From contig OY992536.1 in assembly GCA_963921195.1 (NCBI GenBank), positions 179,374,995 through 179,438,994 on the forward strand: DNA of 64,000 nucleotides, in the 5' to 3' direction. The notes under the pieces were generated by a model, which was not told the origin of the DNA, made no database searches, and was given only the letters and a program-made list of their open reading frames with translations. Numbering within the stretch: position 1 is the first letter of the stretch; every line of letters begins with the position of its first letter. This DNA is from Pegoplata infirma. Lineage: Eukaryota > Arthropoda > Insecta > Diptera > Anthomyiidae. Shown in pieces: positions 19,610 through 30,779 of the stretch. Position numbers and translations under genes: made by a program.

Positions 19610-20465
19610 ACGTGACAGTTTTTTGACCAAATGTATCTGACACCTAAGCTTTATGTACAATTGTCCGCTGAATCCGAATATGAATTCAGAATGGTCAAAA
19701 GTAGAACAGTTTTCGAGATATTCGAAAATAAGCGTTTTTTGTGTTTTTAAAAAAGATGATGTCACTTAAATGCAAATATCTTCAAAGCTATTCGTCGATT
19801 TATGTATTTCTTTTTTTTTAATGAAAGATAATAAAATTACTAAAATAACCATGGGTCGCTTGTGAAGATTAGTTAAGAAATGACAGAGTTACAGTGGACA
19901 AAAGTTCAAACTTCATGAAAAATTTGATGATTTTTTGCAATTTTGCTCTTTTCAAGTTATCGTTTTTAAACCAAACAATTAAAAATTATAATGTTTTATT
20001 ACATAGGACATTATTTTATTTCAATACGAACATTTTGCGCCCAACAAGACCCAGATTGGTGCAAAAATGACAAAGCTACAGAAGATTTAGTGAATTAATC
20101 CACCTTTCATTACTAACATTTAGCTTTGTATATTTACTTGTGTTTTAAAAAAAAAATCGAAAAGTGGGATAATTCAATTAATCTACTGTAACTTTGTCAT
20201 TTTTGCACTGATCTGGATCCTATTGGGCACAAAATGTTCGTATTGAAATAAACTAACGTTTTAAGTGATAAAATTAAAAAAAAAATTGTTGTTTGGTTTT
20301 AAAAAAATAAGTTGAAAAGAGCAAATAACGGTAATTTTCTCGATTTTCTCGTAAATATCTCGAAAACTGTTCTACTTTTGACCATTCTGACTTCATATTC
20401 GGATTCAGCGTTCGGATTTACATAAAGATTAGGTGTCAGATTCATTTGGTCACGACTTTGTTGAA
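19610..20465. mobile_element. Foldback element of about 850 bp
   Basis: The left arm words GACCAAATGTATCTGACACC (19623), GAATGGTCAAAAGTAGAACAG (about 19689) and ACGAACATTTTGCGCCCAAC (20025) return inverted at 20440, 20370 and 20230. The arms span most of the length. No coding frame. Single-arm relatives occur at about 40290-40410 and 45240-45390. Confidence 0.8.
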
Positions 20466-20519
20466 AATTTGTGACACAGTGTAATTGCTGTTTGTTGATT
20501 TAAATTTGACGATTTTATT

Positions 20520-20935
20520 TTCTGTGTAGGGTGGCACAAATTATGACTTTTTTGAAATTTCGACGATTGCCGGGCAAATTATGGTTCGTTTTGGTCTAAA
20601 AACTCTATGTTTAAGATTTTAACCAAATCGGAAAAAAATTAACCCGTGCTTTTGGGGGTTAAGTTTTGCCAAAAAAAAAAAATCTCATACGAACCAAATT
20701 TTTTTTTTCGATTTTTTAATTATTTTTTTGTTTATTATTTTGCTTTATTAGCTTACTAACGACTAAAAATTTAATTTTGGTGGGATAAACCCTTTCACTC
20801 TAAAATTGAGTTCGAAAAATAAAGGGCCGTTGGGGTTCTACTCTTAAAGTTTAATTTTTTTTTTTTAGTTTTGACTTTAAGGATTTTGGTTGTGATGTTG
20901 CTTTTAATAAGAGATGTGCGTGTGAGTTAATTTTG
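20520..20935. mobile_element. Decayed relative of the 17.9 kb hAT-type MITE
   Basis: Shares the run of TTTTGATTTTTAAT, TTTGCTTATTAGC, CTAAAAATTTAATTTTGGTGGGATAA and GGCCGTTGGGGTTCTAC with the left arm of the 17886-18995 element, but lacks clear termini. A direct duplicate of its first part (TTTTGGTCTAAAAACTCTAT) reappears at 21142. Confidence 0.6.
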
Positions 20936-21090
20936 ACTCACACTCACGGCAGAAATGTTTAAATCACGCACACGAGCCATTTTTTCTTATCACACTCACT
21001 CACAATAACGATATATACGTTTAATACAACTCACATTCACGTACACTCACATGAGCTTCACACTCACATTGTCTCACACTCACAATTTAA
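20936..21090. repeat. CACTCAC-rich segment
   Basis: Many CACTCAC, TCACACTC and CACGCAC words follow AGATGTGCGTGTGAG. Similar in character to 1895-2036. It appears inserted in the decayed repeat, since that repeat's sequence is found on both sides. Confidence 0.55.
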
Positions 21091-23320
21091 AAACTAAATT
21101 TTATTACTTATGTCGATTGCTTTGCAAAATATCGTTTGTTTTGGTCTAAAAACTCTATTTTTAAATGTTTGGCCAAATCGGATGAATTTATACCGTGCCC
21201 CTGGAGGGTTAAAATTTCTTGTACAAACCAAAAAAAAAAAAAAATCAGGGCTAAACTTTAACCCCCAGCCGTATTTAATAAGATTACAAAGTAAATTTTA
21301 TTTTTTTTATTTCTTTGTTTAAAAATTTTCAAAATTTTCAAATTTTGGCTTTAAAAACCATGCAATGGTCTGGGGCATGTATGCGTAAAATGTTTATTTT
21401 TTATCCGATTTAAATTTCTTTAAGCTTTTTGGAAAGGTAATTAATTACAATTTTCATATTATTTAACAAAAAAATTTACAAAAAATATGATGTATCAATA
21501 TTTTTCTAAAAACTAGAAAAAAAGGTTTTTTTCATTACACTGCGGAACACTAAAAAATAAACAAGATTCGCTTTAAACCAAATTTACATTAGAAATATTG
21601 CTACAAGTTATATCTTTGTTTTCCTGCCATAGCATTTAAAAATTTTGGAAATTTTTTGGAAATTGTTTTGTTAAAAAAACCGCTGAAAATCAGCCAATCT
21701 TTAATAACATTTTGCAAAAAAAACTGTACCATACATCGAAAAACGGAGTACGCCATTCGATTCAGCATGTCCGAAATATATACAAATGATGGTCGTACCT
21801 CTTGTTTTCTAAAATAGTGGTTACCCAGTCAGAAAAATACAATCGCAAAAGCGTTGTAGACGGCTGTACGAGCGTTCTGTATACCAACTTCAAAGCGCCT
21901 TCAGATGATCCGAATGATAACATCGATCTACGGTAGGTTTAAAGCGTTTTAAAAGCGATGTAAAAAAGTGCTTTGAGAACGTTTTTTTAAAGTCATCAAA
22001 GCGCTTTAAAAACCCAAAGTAAAGAATTTCTGTTTTAGTTCGGTTATAATAATTTGTTTGATACAAAGTGAAATCCGAAAAAAAAGTTTTTGTACTTAAA
22101 AAAAACTTAGAAAATTTTTCAAAAAATTTTTCGAAACTTTGAAAATTAAAAAAAAAAAAAAATCTAAAAACATTTTTTATGATTTTTTTTTTACTTAAAA
22201 AACAAAAAACCCAAAACATCAATCCATTTTCGGCACGAGTTATTTTTATGCGATTGTCCCCAAATTTTGGCTCAATCATTATTAGATACTAATGGGTCTA
22301 TTCTAAAAATATACAACAATATTTTTTGTCATAAAATGTTGTTATATTTTCTGTTATAATTTTTGTTATAGATTTGTTTTGGTATTCTTTGCCTATAATG
22401 ACAAAAAAATAATAGTTAAATTCACCTCAATGTGGTAAACGTTTTTATTCGTCAAAAAATAATAATGAAAATTAAACAAAAGTTGTTAGAATTTTTGTGA
22501 AGAATTATTGGATTCATTAGCCAAGGTTCTAATAGCATTTCCCTGACCACAATTCCCATCTTTGGAATGGACAAGTGGTCACAAATCAAATTAAAACGTG
22601 TATATTATAGAGACTGGTAGTTGCTATTGTTGCAATATTGGTGCAATAAAGTACTCAAGTTGGAATTCATTGAAAAGGACCTTTATCCAAAGGATCCACC
22701 GTTTGATATCACAATGACCGGGTGCTACATTATACGCACTCTGTCTCCTCTTAATTACCTTCCCCAATCTTTAACCATTCCCCAAACTTCCCTATAATTC
22801 TATCTTCTCCTCCTCCTTCATTTATGAACTTGAAAAAATTACCCGTATTTCCATTAACCCTTCACATTAAGAATTTCCGCTAACATCTGAATATACATAC
22901 TTTTTTGTAAGAGACGTGGTCATAAAAATAAAATGCCGAAGGGAACCTAATAAAAAAAGAAATTTTCCAATCTTGAATAAGTTCAAGACAAAACGAGCGA
23001 AGAAATCTGAAATGCCTTTTATACGTTCTCTTATCCACCAAAAATAGATCAGATTTATCTTTAAGGTTTTCCAAGATTACCCGTCATCCCAATTTTGTCC
23101 TCCTATCCACAATTTTTATAAACATTAGTTCACCGGCCATTCTTTTTTAATTAATTTTTTTAAATATATTGAAATAACAAACAAAATATTGCTTGTTATG
23201 TGGTTTTTATATCATAACAATTTTGTCATGAATTTTCTATGACAAAATTTTTCAAGAATACCAAATTTGAATAATTGTCATTCACCTCAATTTTATTATA
23301 ATTTTGTTATTTATTATAGA
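21091..23320. other. Unassigned AT-rich DNA without a gene
   Basis: The start (21110-21260) duplicates 20580-20700. From 22300 to 22450 and 23160 to 23320 there are similar stretches with TTTTGTTATA, GACAAAA and TTCACCTCAA, possibly the two ends of one repeat. The segment 22500-22900 is less AT-rich and could be unique DNA, but shows no convincing frame. The 129-codon minus frame at 21890-22279 is F/K-rich low complexity. Confidence 0.45.
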
Positions 23321-24497
23321 CTAGCTTACAATCCCGGTACTTCGTTACCGGTTGTATTGAATACCGAATAATAGAAGGATCAGGATTGCTCTATGATTTC
23401 AAAAAATTCCCCTAGGTAGTCTTTGTTTTATTTACTTGTGGACGTTTACGTCTTTCATAAAATAATATTTCAATGAATAATTTAAACAATACAATTTGAA
23501 TAACTTTGCTGGTACGTTAACATGTGCGTTCCGGTGAAAAAAAGATATTGACAATTTTCGAGCCCTTATATCAGGTTTTTGGATTTAAAGTGAATAAATA
23601 TTTCAGTGAAAAAAGAAATGGGAATAAAAATAAGTTTGAGTGAAAAAACATATAGGGAGAAAAAATATGGAATAAAAAAAGTTAAATACGATAAATTTGA
23701 GTAAAAAGTATCATTTCATATTGTTCCCTGCTCTATTTCATTTCGATCCCCGTTCTACTCCATTTCATTTCCAATTGCATCTCCTTTTGTTCCATGCAAG
23801 TTTCATTCCTCTCCGTATAATATGCGTTAAAGAAATAAAAATTTATATTGTCGTTATTTTATAGATAAGAAAAGTACCATTTTACACCACTTTTACCAGT
23901 TACCCCTTTTTATCCTAAAATTTAAAGTTTTAAAATATGGCTGTTATTTCTGGGGCTTTTAGTTTAATAGTTAGATAGGTAAAAATAACCATTTGCCACC
24001 TCTTCCCTTAAAATTAAATTTTCCAAAAAACCTTTTTTTTGTGCTAGTTGATCCTATATTTAAAATATCGAGTTTTTGAAACATTATTTCAAGAAATATA
24101 AGAATAACAAAATTTACACTTCTTTATCCCCTTTACAATCAGTCGCGACCCTTAGAAACAGAATTTCCTAAAATAAAGCATTAAAAATTTCAGTGCCTAG
24201 GATCATTACTTCATGAAATATAAAAAGTATCAAAAAACCCTTTTTTATGCCTCTAGAAACGGATTTTTTTAAAAAATACTTTAGCAGAATGTTTTTTCAC
24301 CGAAGTACCCTACATTCCAAAATTCAAGCTTCTAAGGTCATTATTATAGGAACAAAAAAAGTACCAAAAGTACACTTTCTTACCCCCGTTAGAAACGGAA
24401 TTTCACAAAAAGTATTTCTTCCAGAATGTTTTTTTCTTCATCGAAAAATCCTACATTCCATATTTTATTTTTCTAGGATCATTGTTTCAGAACTTTC

Positions 24498-25975
24498 GGT
24501 ACTTTTAATAAAAGGTAAAGTACTTTTTATAAATGTACTTTTTATAAAAGGTACTTTTTATAAATGGTACTTTTTATAAAAGGTACTTTTTATAAAAGGT
24601 ACTTTTTATAAAAGGTACTTTTAATAAAAGGTACTTTTAATAAAAGGTACTTTTAATAAAAGGTACTTTTAATAAAAGGTACTTTTATTAAAAGGTACTT
24701 TTTATAAAAGGTACTTTTTATAAAAGGTACTTTTTATAAAAGGTAGTTTTTATAAAAGGTACTTTTTATAAAAGGTACTTTTTATAAAAGGTACTTTTTA
24801 TAAAAGGTACTTTTTATAAAAGGTACTTTTTATAAAAGGTACTTTTTATAAAAGGTACTTTTTATAAAAGGTACTTTTTATAAAAGGTACTTTTTATAAA
24901 AGGTACTTTTTATAAAAGGTACTTTTTATAAAAGGTACTTTTTATAAAAGGTACTTTTTATAAAAGGTACTTTTTATAAAAGGTACTTTTTATAAAAGGT
25001 ACTTTTTATAAAAGGTACTTTTTATAAAAGGTACTTTTTATAAAAGGTACTTTTTATAAAAGGTACTTTTTATAAAAGGTACTTTTTATAAAAGGTACTT
25101 TTTATAAAAGGTACTTTTTATAAAAGGTACTTTTTATAAAAGGTACTTTTTATAAAAGGTACTTTTTATAAAGGTACTTTTTATAAAAGGTACTTTTTAT
25201 AAAAGGTACTTTTTATAAAAGGTACTTTTTATAAAAGGTACTTTTTATAAAAGGCACTTTTTGTAAAAGGTACTTTTTATAAAAGGTACTTTTTATAAAA
25301 GGTACTTTTTATAAAAGGCACTTTTAATAAAAGGTACTTTTTATAAAAGGTACTTTTTATAAAAGGTACTTTTTAAAAAAGGTACTTTTTATAAAAGGTA
25401 CTTTTTATAAAAGGTACTTTTTATAAAAGGTACTTTTTATAAAAGGTACTTTTATAAAAGGTACTTTTTATAAAAGGTACTTTTTATAAAAGGTACTTTT
25501 TATAAAAGGTACTTTTTATAAAAGGTACTTTTTATAAAAGGTACTTTTTATAAAAGGTACTTTTTATAAAAGGTACTTTTTATAAAAGGTACTTTTTATA
25601 AAAGGTACTTTTTATAAAAGGTACTTTTTATAAAAGGTATTTTTTAAAAAAGGTACTTTTTATAAAAGGTAATTTTTATTAAAGGTACTTTTTATAAAAG
25701 GTACTTTTTATAAAAGGTACTTTTTATAAAAGGTACTTTTTATAAAAGGTACTTTTTATAAAAGGTACTTTTTATAAAAGGTACTTTTTATAAAAGGTAC
25801 TTTTTATAAAAGGTACTTTTTATAAAAGGTACTTTTTATAAAAGGTACTTTTTATAAAAAGTACTTTTTATAAAGGGTACTTTTTATAAAAGGTACTTTT
25901 TATAAAAGGTACTTTTTATAAAAGGTACTTTTTATAAAAGGTACTTTTTAAAAAAATAATTTTTATAAACGGTAC
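24498..25975. repeat. 16-bp satellite AAAAGGTACTTTTTAT, about 90 copies
   Basis: An almost perfect head-to-tail array of AAAAGGTACTTTTTAT. Variants cluster at the edges (ACTTTTAATAAAAGGT near 24620-24690) and in a few central units near 25250-25370 and 25640-25680. The unit is nearly palindromic around GTAC. The same unit, inverted, fills 41338-42330 in Helitron 2. Confidence 0.95.
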
Positions 25976-26900
25976 AGAATTTTCAGAAAGTACTTCCAGA
26001 ATTTTTTATTTCACTAAAGGATCCTACATTCTAAATTTCAAGTTTGAATAACCATTATTTTAGTAAATAAAAAAAAGTACCAAAAGAACACTTTTTTACC
26101 CATTTTACTCCCGTAGAATCTACATTGGCAAAAACCCAGCCGTAGTGAATCTTTTTTCCCGGAAGTGAACCGAAATTGCAAATTTCAAGTTTCTAGTACC
26201 ATTATGTCAGGAGATATAAAAAGTACCAAAAGTACAGTTTTTTACCCCCTCAGAATCAACACTGGCAAAAATCCTGTCTTAGTGGATCTATATTTCGGGA
26301 GGTGAACATACATTCCAAATTTCAAGTCTCTATGACCATTATTTCAGGAGATATAAAAAGTACCAAAAGTACAGATTTTTACCCTTTTTACCCCCTTAGA
26401 ACCAACATTGGCAAAAACCCAGCCTTACTGGATCTAAATTCCATAATGTTAACATACAGTCCCAATTTCAAGTCTCTATGACCATTATTTCAGGAGATAT
26501 AAAAAGTACCAAAAGTACAGTTTTTTACCCTTTTACCCCCTTAGAATCAGCACTGGCAAAAATCCAGCCTTAGTGGATCTATATTTCGGGAGGTGAACAT
26601 ACAGTCTAAATTTCAAGTCTCTATGACCATTATTTCAGGAGAAATAAAAAGTACCAAAAGTACAGTTTTTTACCCTTTTTACCCCCTTAGAATCAACACT
26701 GGCAAAAGTCCAGCCTTTGTGGTTCTATATTCCGGGAGGTGAACATGCAGTCCAAATTTCAAGTCTCTACGACCATTCTTTCAGGAGATATAAAAAGTAC
26801 CAAAAGTACAGTTTTTTTCCCTTTTTACCCCCTTAGAATCAACATTGGCAAAAATCCAGCCTTAGTGGATCTATATTCCGGGAGGTCCAAATTTCAAGTC
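25976..26900 (-). repeat. About 145-bp tandem array inside Helitron 1
   Basis: Six or so units share GACCATTATTTCAGGAGATA, AAAAGTACCAAAAGTACAG, TTTTTACCCCCTTAGAATC and GGATCTATATTCCGGGAGG. The landmark GACCATT recurs near 26334, 26479, 26627 and 26772, a spacing of 145-148 bp. Units nearest the satellite are most diverged. Frames across it are repeat by-products. Confidence 0.9.
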
Positions 26901-26936
26901 TCTAGCTTCAGCGGTTTGGGCTGGGCGATGATGAAT

Positions 26937-26998
26937 CAGTCAATAAGTCAGTCAGTCAGTCAGTCAGTCAGTCAGTCAGTCAGTCAGTCAGTCAGTCA
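26937..26998. repeat. (GTCA)n microsatellite in Helitron 1
   Basis: About 13 copies of GTCA/CAGT lie between the conserved GGTTTGGGCTGGGCGATGAT block and the Helitron 5' terminus. Helitrons 2 and 3 carry the same motif with about 18 and 5 copies. Confidence 0.95.
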
Positions 26999-27014
26999 CG
27001 TTACTCTTTTATAT

Positions 27015-27866
27015 CGTTAAACTATATTCAATTTGAGCTAACTAAAAAAACAAAACTTTTCAGGAGAGCAAAAAAACCGTCGCATTAGCGTATTTTTAAA
27101 TGTTTTGTCATTCGATCTTTTACAATATTAATTAATAATTACTACTAAATTTTACATGTGCCTTGTTTGTAAAAATTCGTATTATTCGCTGAGTTACAGC
27201 AGATAGCTCAACCTTTTTTATTTGAAATTAATCAACCTAAGCAGATAGCTCATTAAATATAGACTTTAAAGCTTTATAACTTTTTAACGGATTATGATAA
27301 AAATATGATTTTGGTACCATATTTCTCAGTTTTTTAAGCACTTCCAGTACAGGTTTTAAGTTTTTTTTTAAATCATCGATTTTTTCGCGCTTTATCGCCA
27401 TTATTTGGAACCTTCATGAAGCTTGCGAAAAATGTCATATCACTTGTGTTTGCTGTACAATCGAATGGGCAAAAAAAAATATGCAAAGAGTTTAACCGTT
27501 TTTGCTCCGCATCGAAATAAGGGTCAAAAACCGCGTTTTTAACCGCGGAAAGGAGTTGAAATTTTCCAAAAAAAAATTATGCCGTTATTTTTATTGATGG
27601 AAAACCCGTCTAAAAAGTGATAATATCAAAAAATTTAAATTTAAAAGTTTACTCTAGTAAACTATACTGTAGATAGCTCAAATTTTTATTTATAAAAAAA
27701 CATGGTTTCACATAGCTCATGCTATTTTTGCAATAAAATAGTCTTAAAATAATTTTTTTGCTCTGAAATTAATACCATAGATGACACTTACGCCAACGAA
27801 CATTTTGCCATCAAAAACTCATTTTCGTCAACCGAGCAGATAGCTCAAATTGAATATAGTTCCACG
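27015..27866. mobile_element. TIR element nested in the Helitron 1 terminus
   Basis: Ends CGTTAAACTATATTCAATTT (27015) and the inverse of CGTGGAACTATATTCAATTT (27866). It lies within the Helitron end: CTCTTTTATAT on the left and ATATATATAGA on the right rejoin to the 18-bp terminus CTCTTTTATATATATAGA if ATAT (or TA) was duplicated. The interior repeats AGATAGCTCA near both ends and internally (27205, 27245, 27665, 27840). No transposase frame. A second family member is at 35406-36335. Confidence 0.8.
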
Positions 27867-27877
27867 ATATATATAGA

Positions 27878-29022
27878 TGACAAAATTTTTAGAATAGGGG
27901 TATAAACTACAATTTAGGACCCTACCAGGTATTAAAAAGTGATTTTGAAAAATTACCTTAGTCGTAAGGACACCTTTAATGTACATAAAATGTGAAAAAA
28001 TTGTAAAAATGTTTTTTTTTCAGTTTTTTGCTGTTTTAGTACACGATAAAGATGTAACGGATAGGAATAATATTTTTTTGTGGATATCTTGGAATCTTTT
28101 CAATTTAAAACTATAATTTTTTTTTTTTTTAATTTTAGGGTAGGACCACAACGGCCCTAAATTTTTTATGCGGGAGGATTTAACACATAACAATTTAAAT
28201 CTCTGGGCTTTTCAGCTCAATAGTTAAAATAATAGTACCAATTTTTATCCATTTCCCCTCCACCCCAGAAACAAAATTTCAGGCTATAACTCATTAACGA
28301 GTACACTTACAAAGTGTACCGAATACACTTACAAAGACTGTTTACTTACAAAACATTGGTGTTGACGTTACCTTTCATGGGAAATTTTCAAAAAAACAAT
28401 CGGTTCACTCATTACAGAGATAATGCTTCTCACAGGAAGTGCGCTAAAATGCATACAACTGTTTACAATATAAATAAAAACCTTGGTATTGACGCCACCT
28501 TTCATGGGGAATTTTCAGAAAGAAAAACGAATTACAATCAATATTTATAAACATTTTTAAATATAAAATTCAATTAACAAATTTTTTCGGGACACGCTAA
28601 TGTGCATACAATTTATATCTTTTGAAAACTTTAATATTTTCTTAAGATTTTTTTTTTCTTTTAATCAAACATTAAAAAACATTATGATTTATTTTTAAAT
28701 ATAAATCCATTAAAATATTTTAAAAGTTTCTTATCTGCATAAATATTGCATTTACAAATATGAATGAAATAACTGCCACATACTTGTATTTACAAATTCT
28801 GTTCAATCTGTTTCTACATTATTTAAAAAAAGAAAACTTAAACCATAATTCACTGATTGTGATATAAATTACACATGAAAATATTTGCATTTAATATGCA
28901 TAAAATTATTTAAAATTTAATAGAGTTTAGATATTTGTAGGAATGTTAAAAAAAAATTATTTAAAAAAGAAACTAATATAAATATTTATGTGACACAAAA
29001 ATCTTAAAGGAATTATATAAGA
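27878..29022. other. Unassigned AT-rich DNA with a decayed MITE fragment
   Basis: At 27900-28160 words such as ACACGATAAAGATGTAACGG and TAGGGTAGGACCACAACGG match the centre and arm of the 17.9 kb hAT-type MITE. From 28300 to 28550 two diverged copies of a segment (ACAAAGACTGTTTACTTAC and CATACAACTGTTTACAATATA, each followed by GACGYYACCTTTCATGGG) form a short direct repeat. No gene. Confidence 0.5.
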
Positions 29023-29118
29023 GGTATTCCATGCCAAATCGAACAGTTTTAGACTCGACCCTATTCGATTTCACTCGTTTTTCGATGTTTCGATATGTTT
29101 GACATATTAAATGTAACT

Positions 29119-29160
29119 TTTATAAAAATGTTCAGTCAAATGACTGAACATTTTTATAAA
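29119..29160. repeat. 20-bp perfect hairpin with 2-base loop
   Basis: TTTATAAAAATGTTCAGTCA (29119-29138), AA, then its exact complement (29141-29160). It could extrude as a cruciform; a role is unknown. Confidence 0.9.
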
Positions 29161-29220
29161 GTTAATTTTGAGCACGAATGACAGATATAAAGGATGAAGA
29201 AGAACGACAGAAGTCGGTGT

Positions 29221-29736
29221 CAGGGTTGCCAGAATTATTGCGTACAAAATCGTCAAAAATGTACGATTTTTATAAAAAAAAATCGTCATCCCATTTGCAA
29301 AAATCGTCAAAATAAAAAAGGTATATTTATCCTTGATAAAATAATAAGTTTAAGACATTCAAGAGATGTCCGCAAGTCTATTAAAAACATGATGCAGTCC
29401 AATTCCAAAAGAGCTAAATCCATGCAGCTTGCCACAAATATATCTTATGGCCATTGGATGATTCAGTTCGAAAATTGGCAAAATCAGGTCAGGAAGAAAA
29501 CTAAACCTATGTATTTCTGATTTTTTTTTTACATTTTTTGTTATAAGCATATGAAATATTTTTATGAAAGAAAAGGTCATGCAGTGGGTCAAGTTGGTTG
29601 GAAATGCATTTTTTCAGGTTTTTGTTATTTTTAAAAATCGTAATTTTTTGGGTAAAAATCGTCAAATCGTCATTTTGCTATTTTGGGGAGTAAAAATCGT
29701 CAAAGTGCAGAGAAATCGTCAAATCTGGCAACAGGG
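29221..29736. mobile_element. Short hAT-like MITE, 516 bp
   Basis: Ends CAGGGTTGCCAGA (29221) and TCTGGCAACAGGG (29724-29736). Flanks GTCGGTGT (29213-29220) and ATCGGTGT (29737-29744) match at 7 of 8 positions, fitting an 8-bp hAT duplication. Both arms repeat AAAATCGTCAAA, seven or more times in all. The 108-codon plus frame across it has no domain. Nested in 29023-30495. Confidence 0.75.
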
Positions 29737-30779
29737 ATCGGTGTGTACTAAAAAAAAATGCCGAACCAAAAAGGAATTGTGAAAATTGTCAATTTTTTTT
29801 TTTTAATTTGTTTAAAATATTAGAAAATTGTGAGATTTTTAGTAATTTTTTTGAAAAGAATTGTTTCTGCTAAAAGTGTGTGAAATTGCAAATAATAAAA
29901 ATTAAAAGAAAACGCCGAAACTTGTCAAAAATTTTACATGGCCGACCAGATGTCCAATCTTATTCAACCTGATATATCAAAACCGTGGTTTTGAGTAATC
30001 AATTTTTAAAACTGTCAAAATTCAAAAATTTTTCCAAGAAATTAAAATTTTCAAGTAATTTTGACTTTGCTTGCATGCTTTAAATAAATGCTAAAAAATG
30101 CCTGAATTATTCAACACTATTTTCTGATCTCCGATTTTAAATTTTTATTTTTTTTTAAATTAGGAAAAATCATAAAATTATTACATTGGAACTTGAAGAA
30201 TAAAAAATAATGTTATTACAGTAGATAATTTCAATAAATTTGAAAAATTGGACTTGTTTTCCTTAATCAAGTGGTCTGCCAGATATAAGATGTTTGGGGA
30301 AGTTGTAATTATTTGGCAGATTTTTAACGGATTTTTTTGGTTAGCACCTTATTAGAGAGACATTTTACTCCAAATAAAAATTTTGTAAAATAGTTGTGCA
30401 AGTTGCATTTAATACGTACCTACTAAGGCATATACAAAAATGAGTAAAATCGAAGGGGGTCGTGTCCAAATGTATGCGATTTGACATGGAATGTCCCATA
30501 AATGTTTTTCTTTACAAAAAGCCACTTAAAAGTTAAAAACATAAAACAGTATTCAGTTAAAACGTAAATGTTAAGAATAAATATATTGATAAATCAATTT
30601 AAATGATTTCTTTTGTAATTTCAAAAATGATATTTGTAATAATAAATTTCAAAGATTTATAAAAATGTATAAAGTGTTTTTTAAAGTTGATGTTATTTTA
30701 GTTTTAAAATTAACAATCATATTATAATGGACTTTGTTTGTTTCTAAAGAGGTGAAAGAGCAAAAATATCATAAATTGG

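Larger units (their letters stand above)
23321..27877 (-). mobile_element. Non-autonomous Helitron 1 (minus strand)
   Basis: On the minus strand it starts TCTATATATAT at 27877 directly after an A, and ends with the hairpin CCGGTAACGAAGTACCGG, eleven bases, and CTAG at 23321, followed by T. TC start, 3' hairpin, CTRR end and A|T target are the Helitron hallmarks. Internal features in element order: a nested insertion in its first 18 bp, a (GACT)n run, about 145-bp repeats (26900-25980), a 16-bp satellite (25975-24500), and a tail shared with Helitron 2. No Rep or helicase frame. Confidence 0.88.
29023..30495. mobile_element. TIR element with ATTCCATG ends
   Basis: The left end GGTATTCCATGCCAAATCG (29023) and right end CGATTTGACATGGAATGTCCC (about 30475-30495) are inverted. 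CTCGACCC on the left pairs with GGGTCGTG on the right. It contains a younger element at 29221-29736. Relatives of its right part lie in the loop of the 52.4-54.7 kb palindrome (53090-54010). Confidence 0.6.

Noticed and set aside
21890..22279. A 129-codon minus frame
   Set aside because: Phenylalanine/lysine-rich, dictated by poly-A/T runs; no domain.
22500..22900. A possible host exon in the less AT-rich patch
   Set aside because: No open frame with codon bias, splice context or recognisable peptide.
24498..25975. CRISPR array
   Set aside because: Units are contiguous 16-mers without spacers, in a eukaryotic Helitron.
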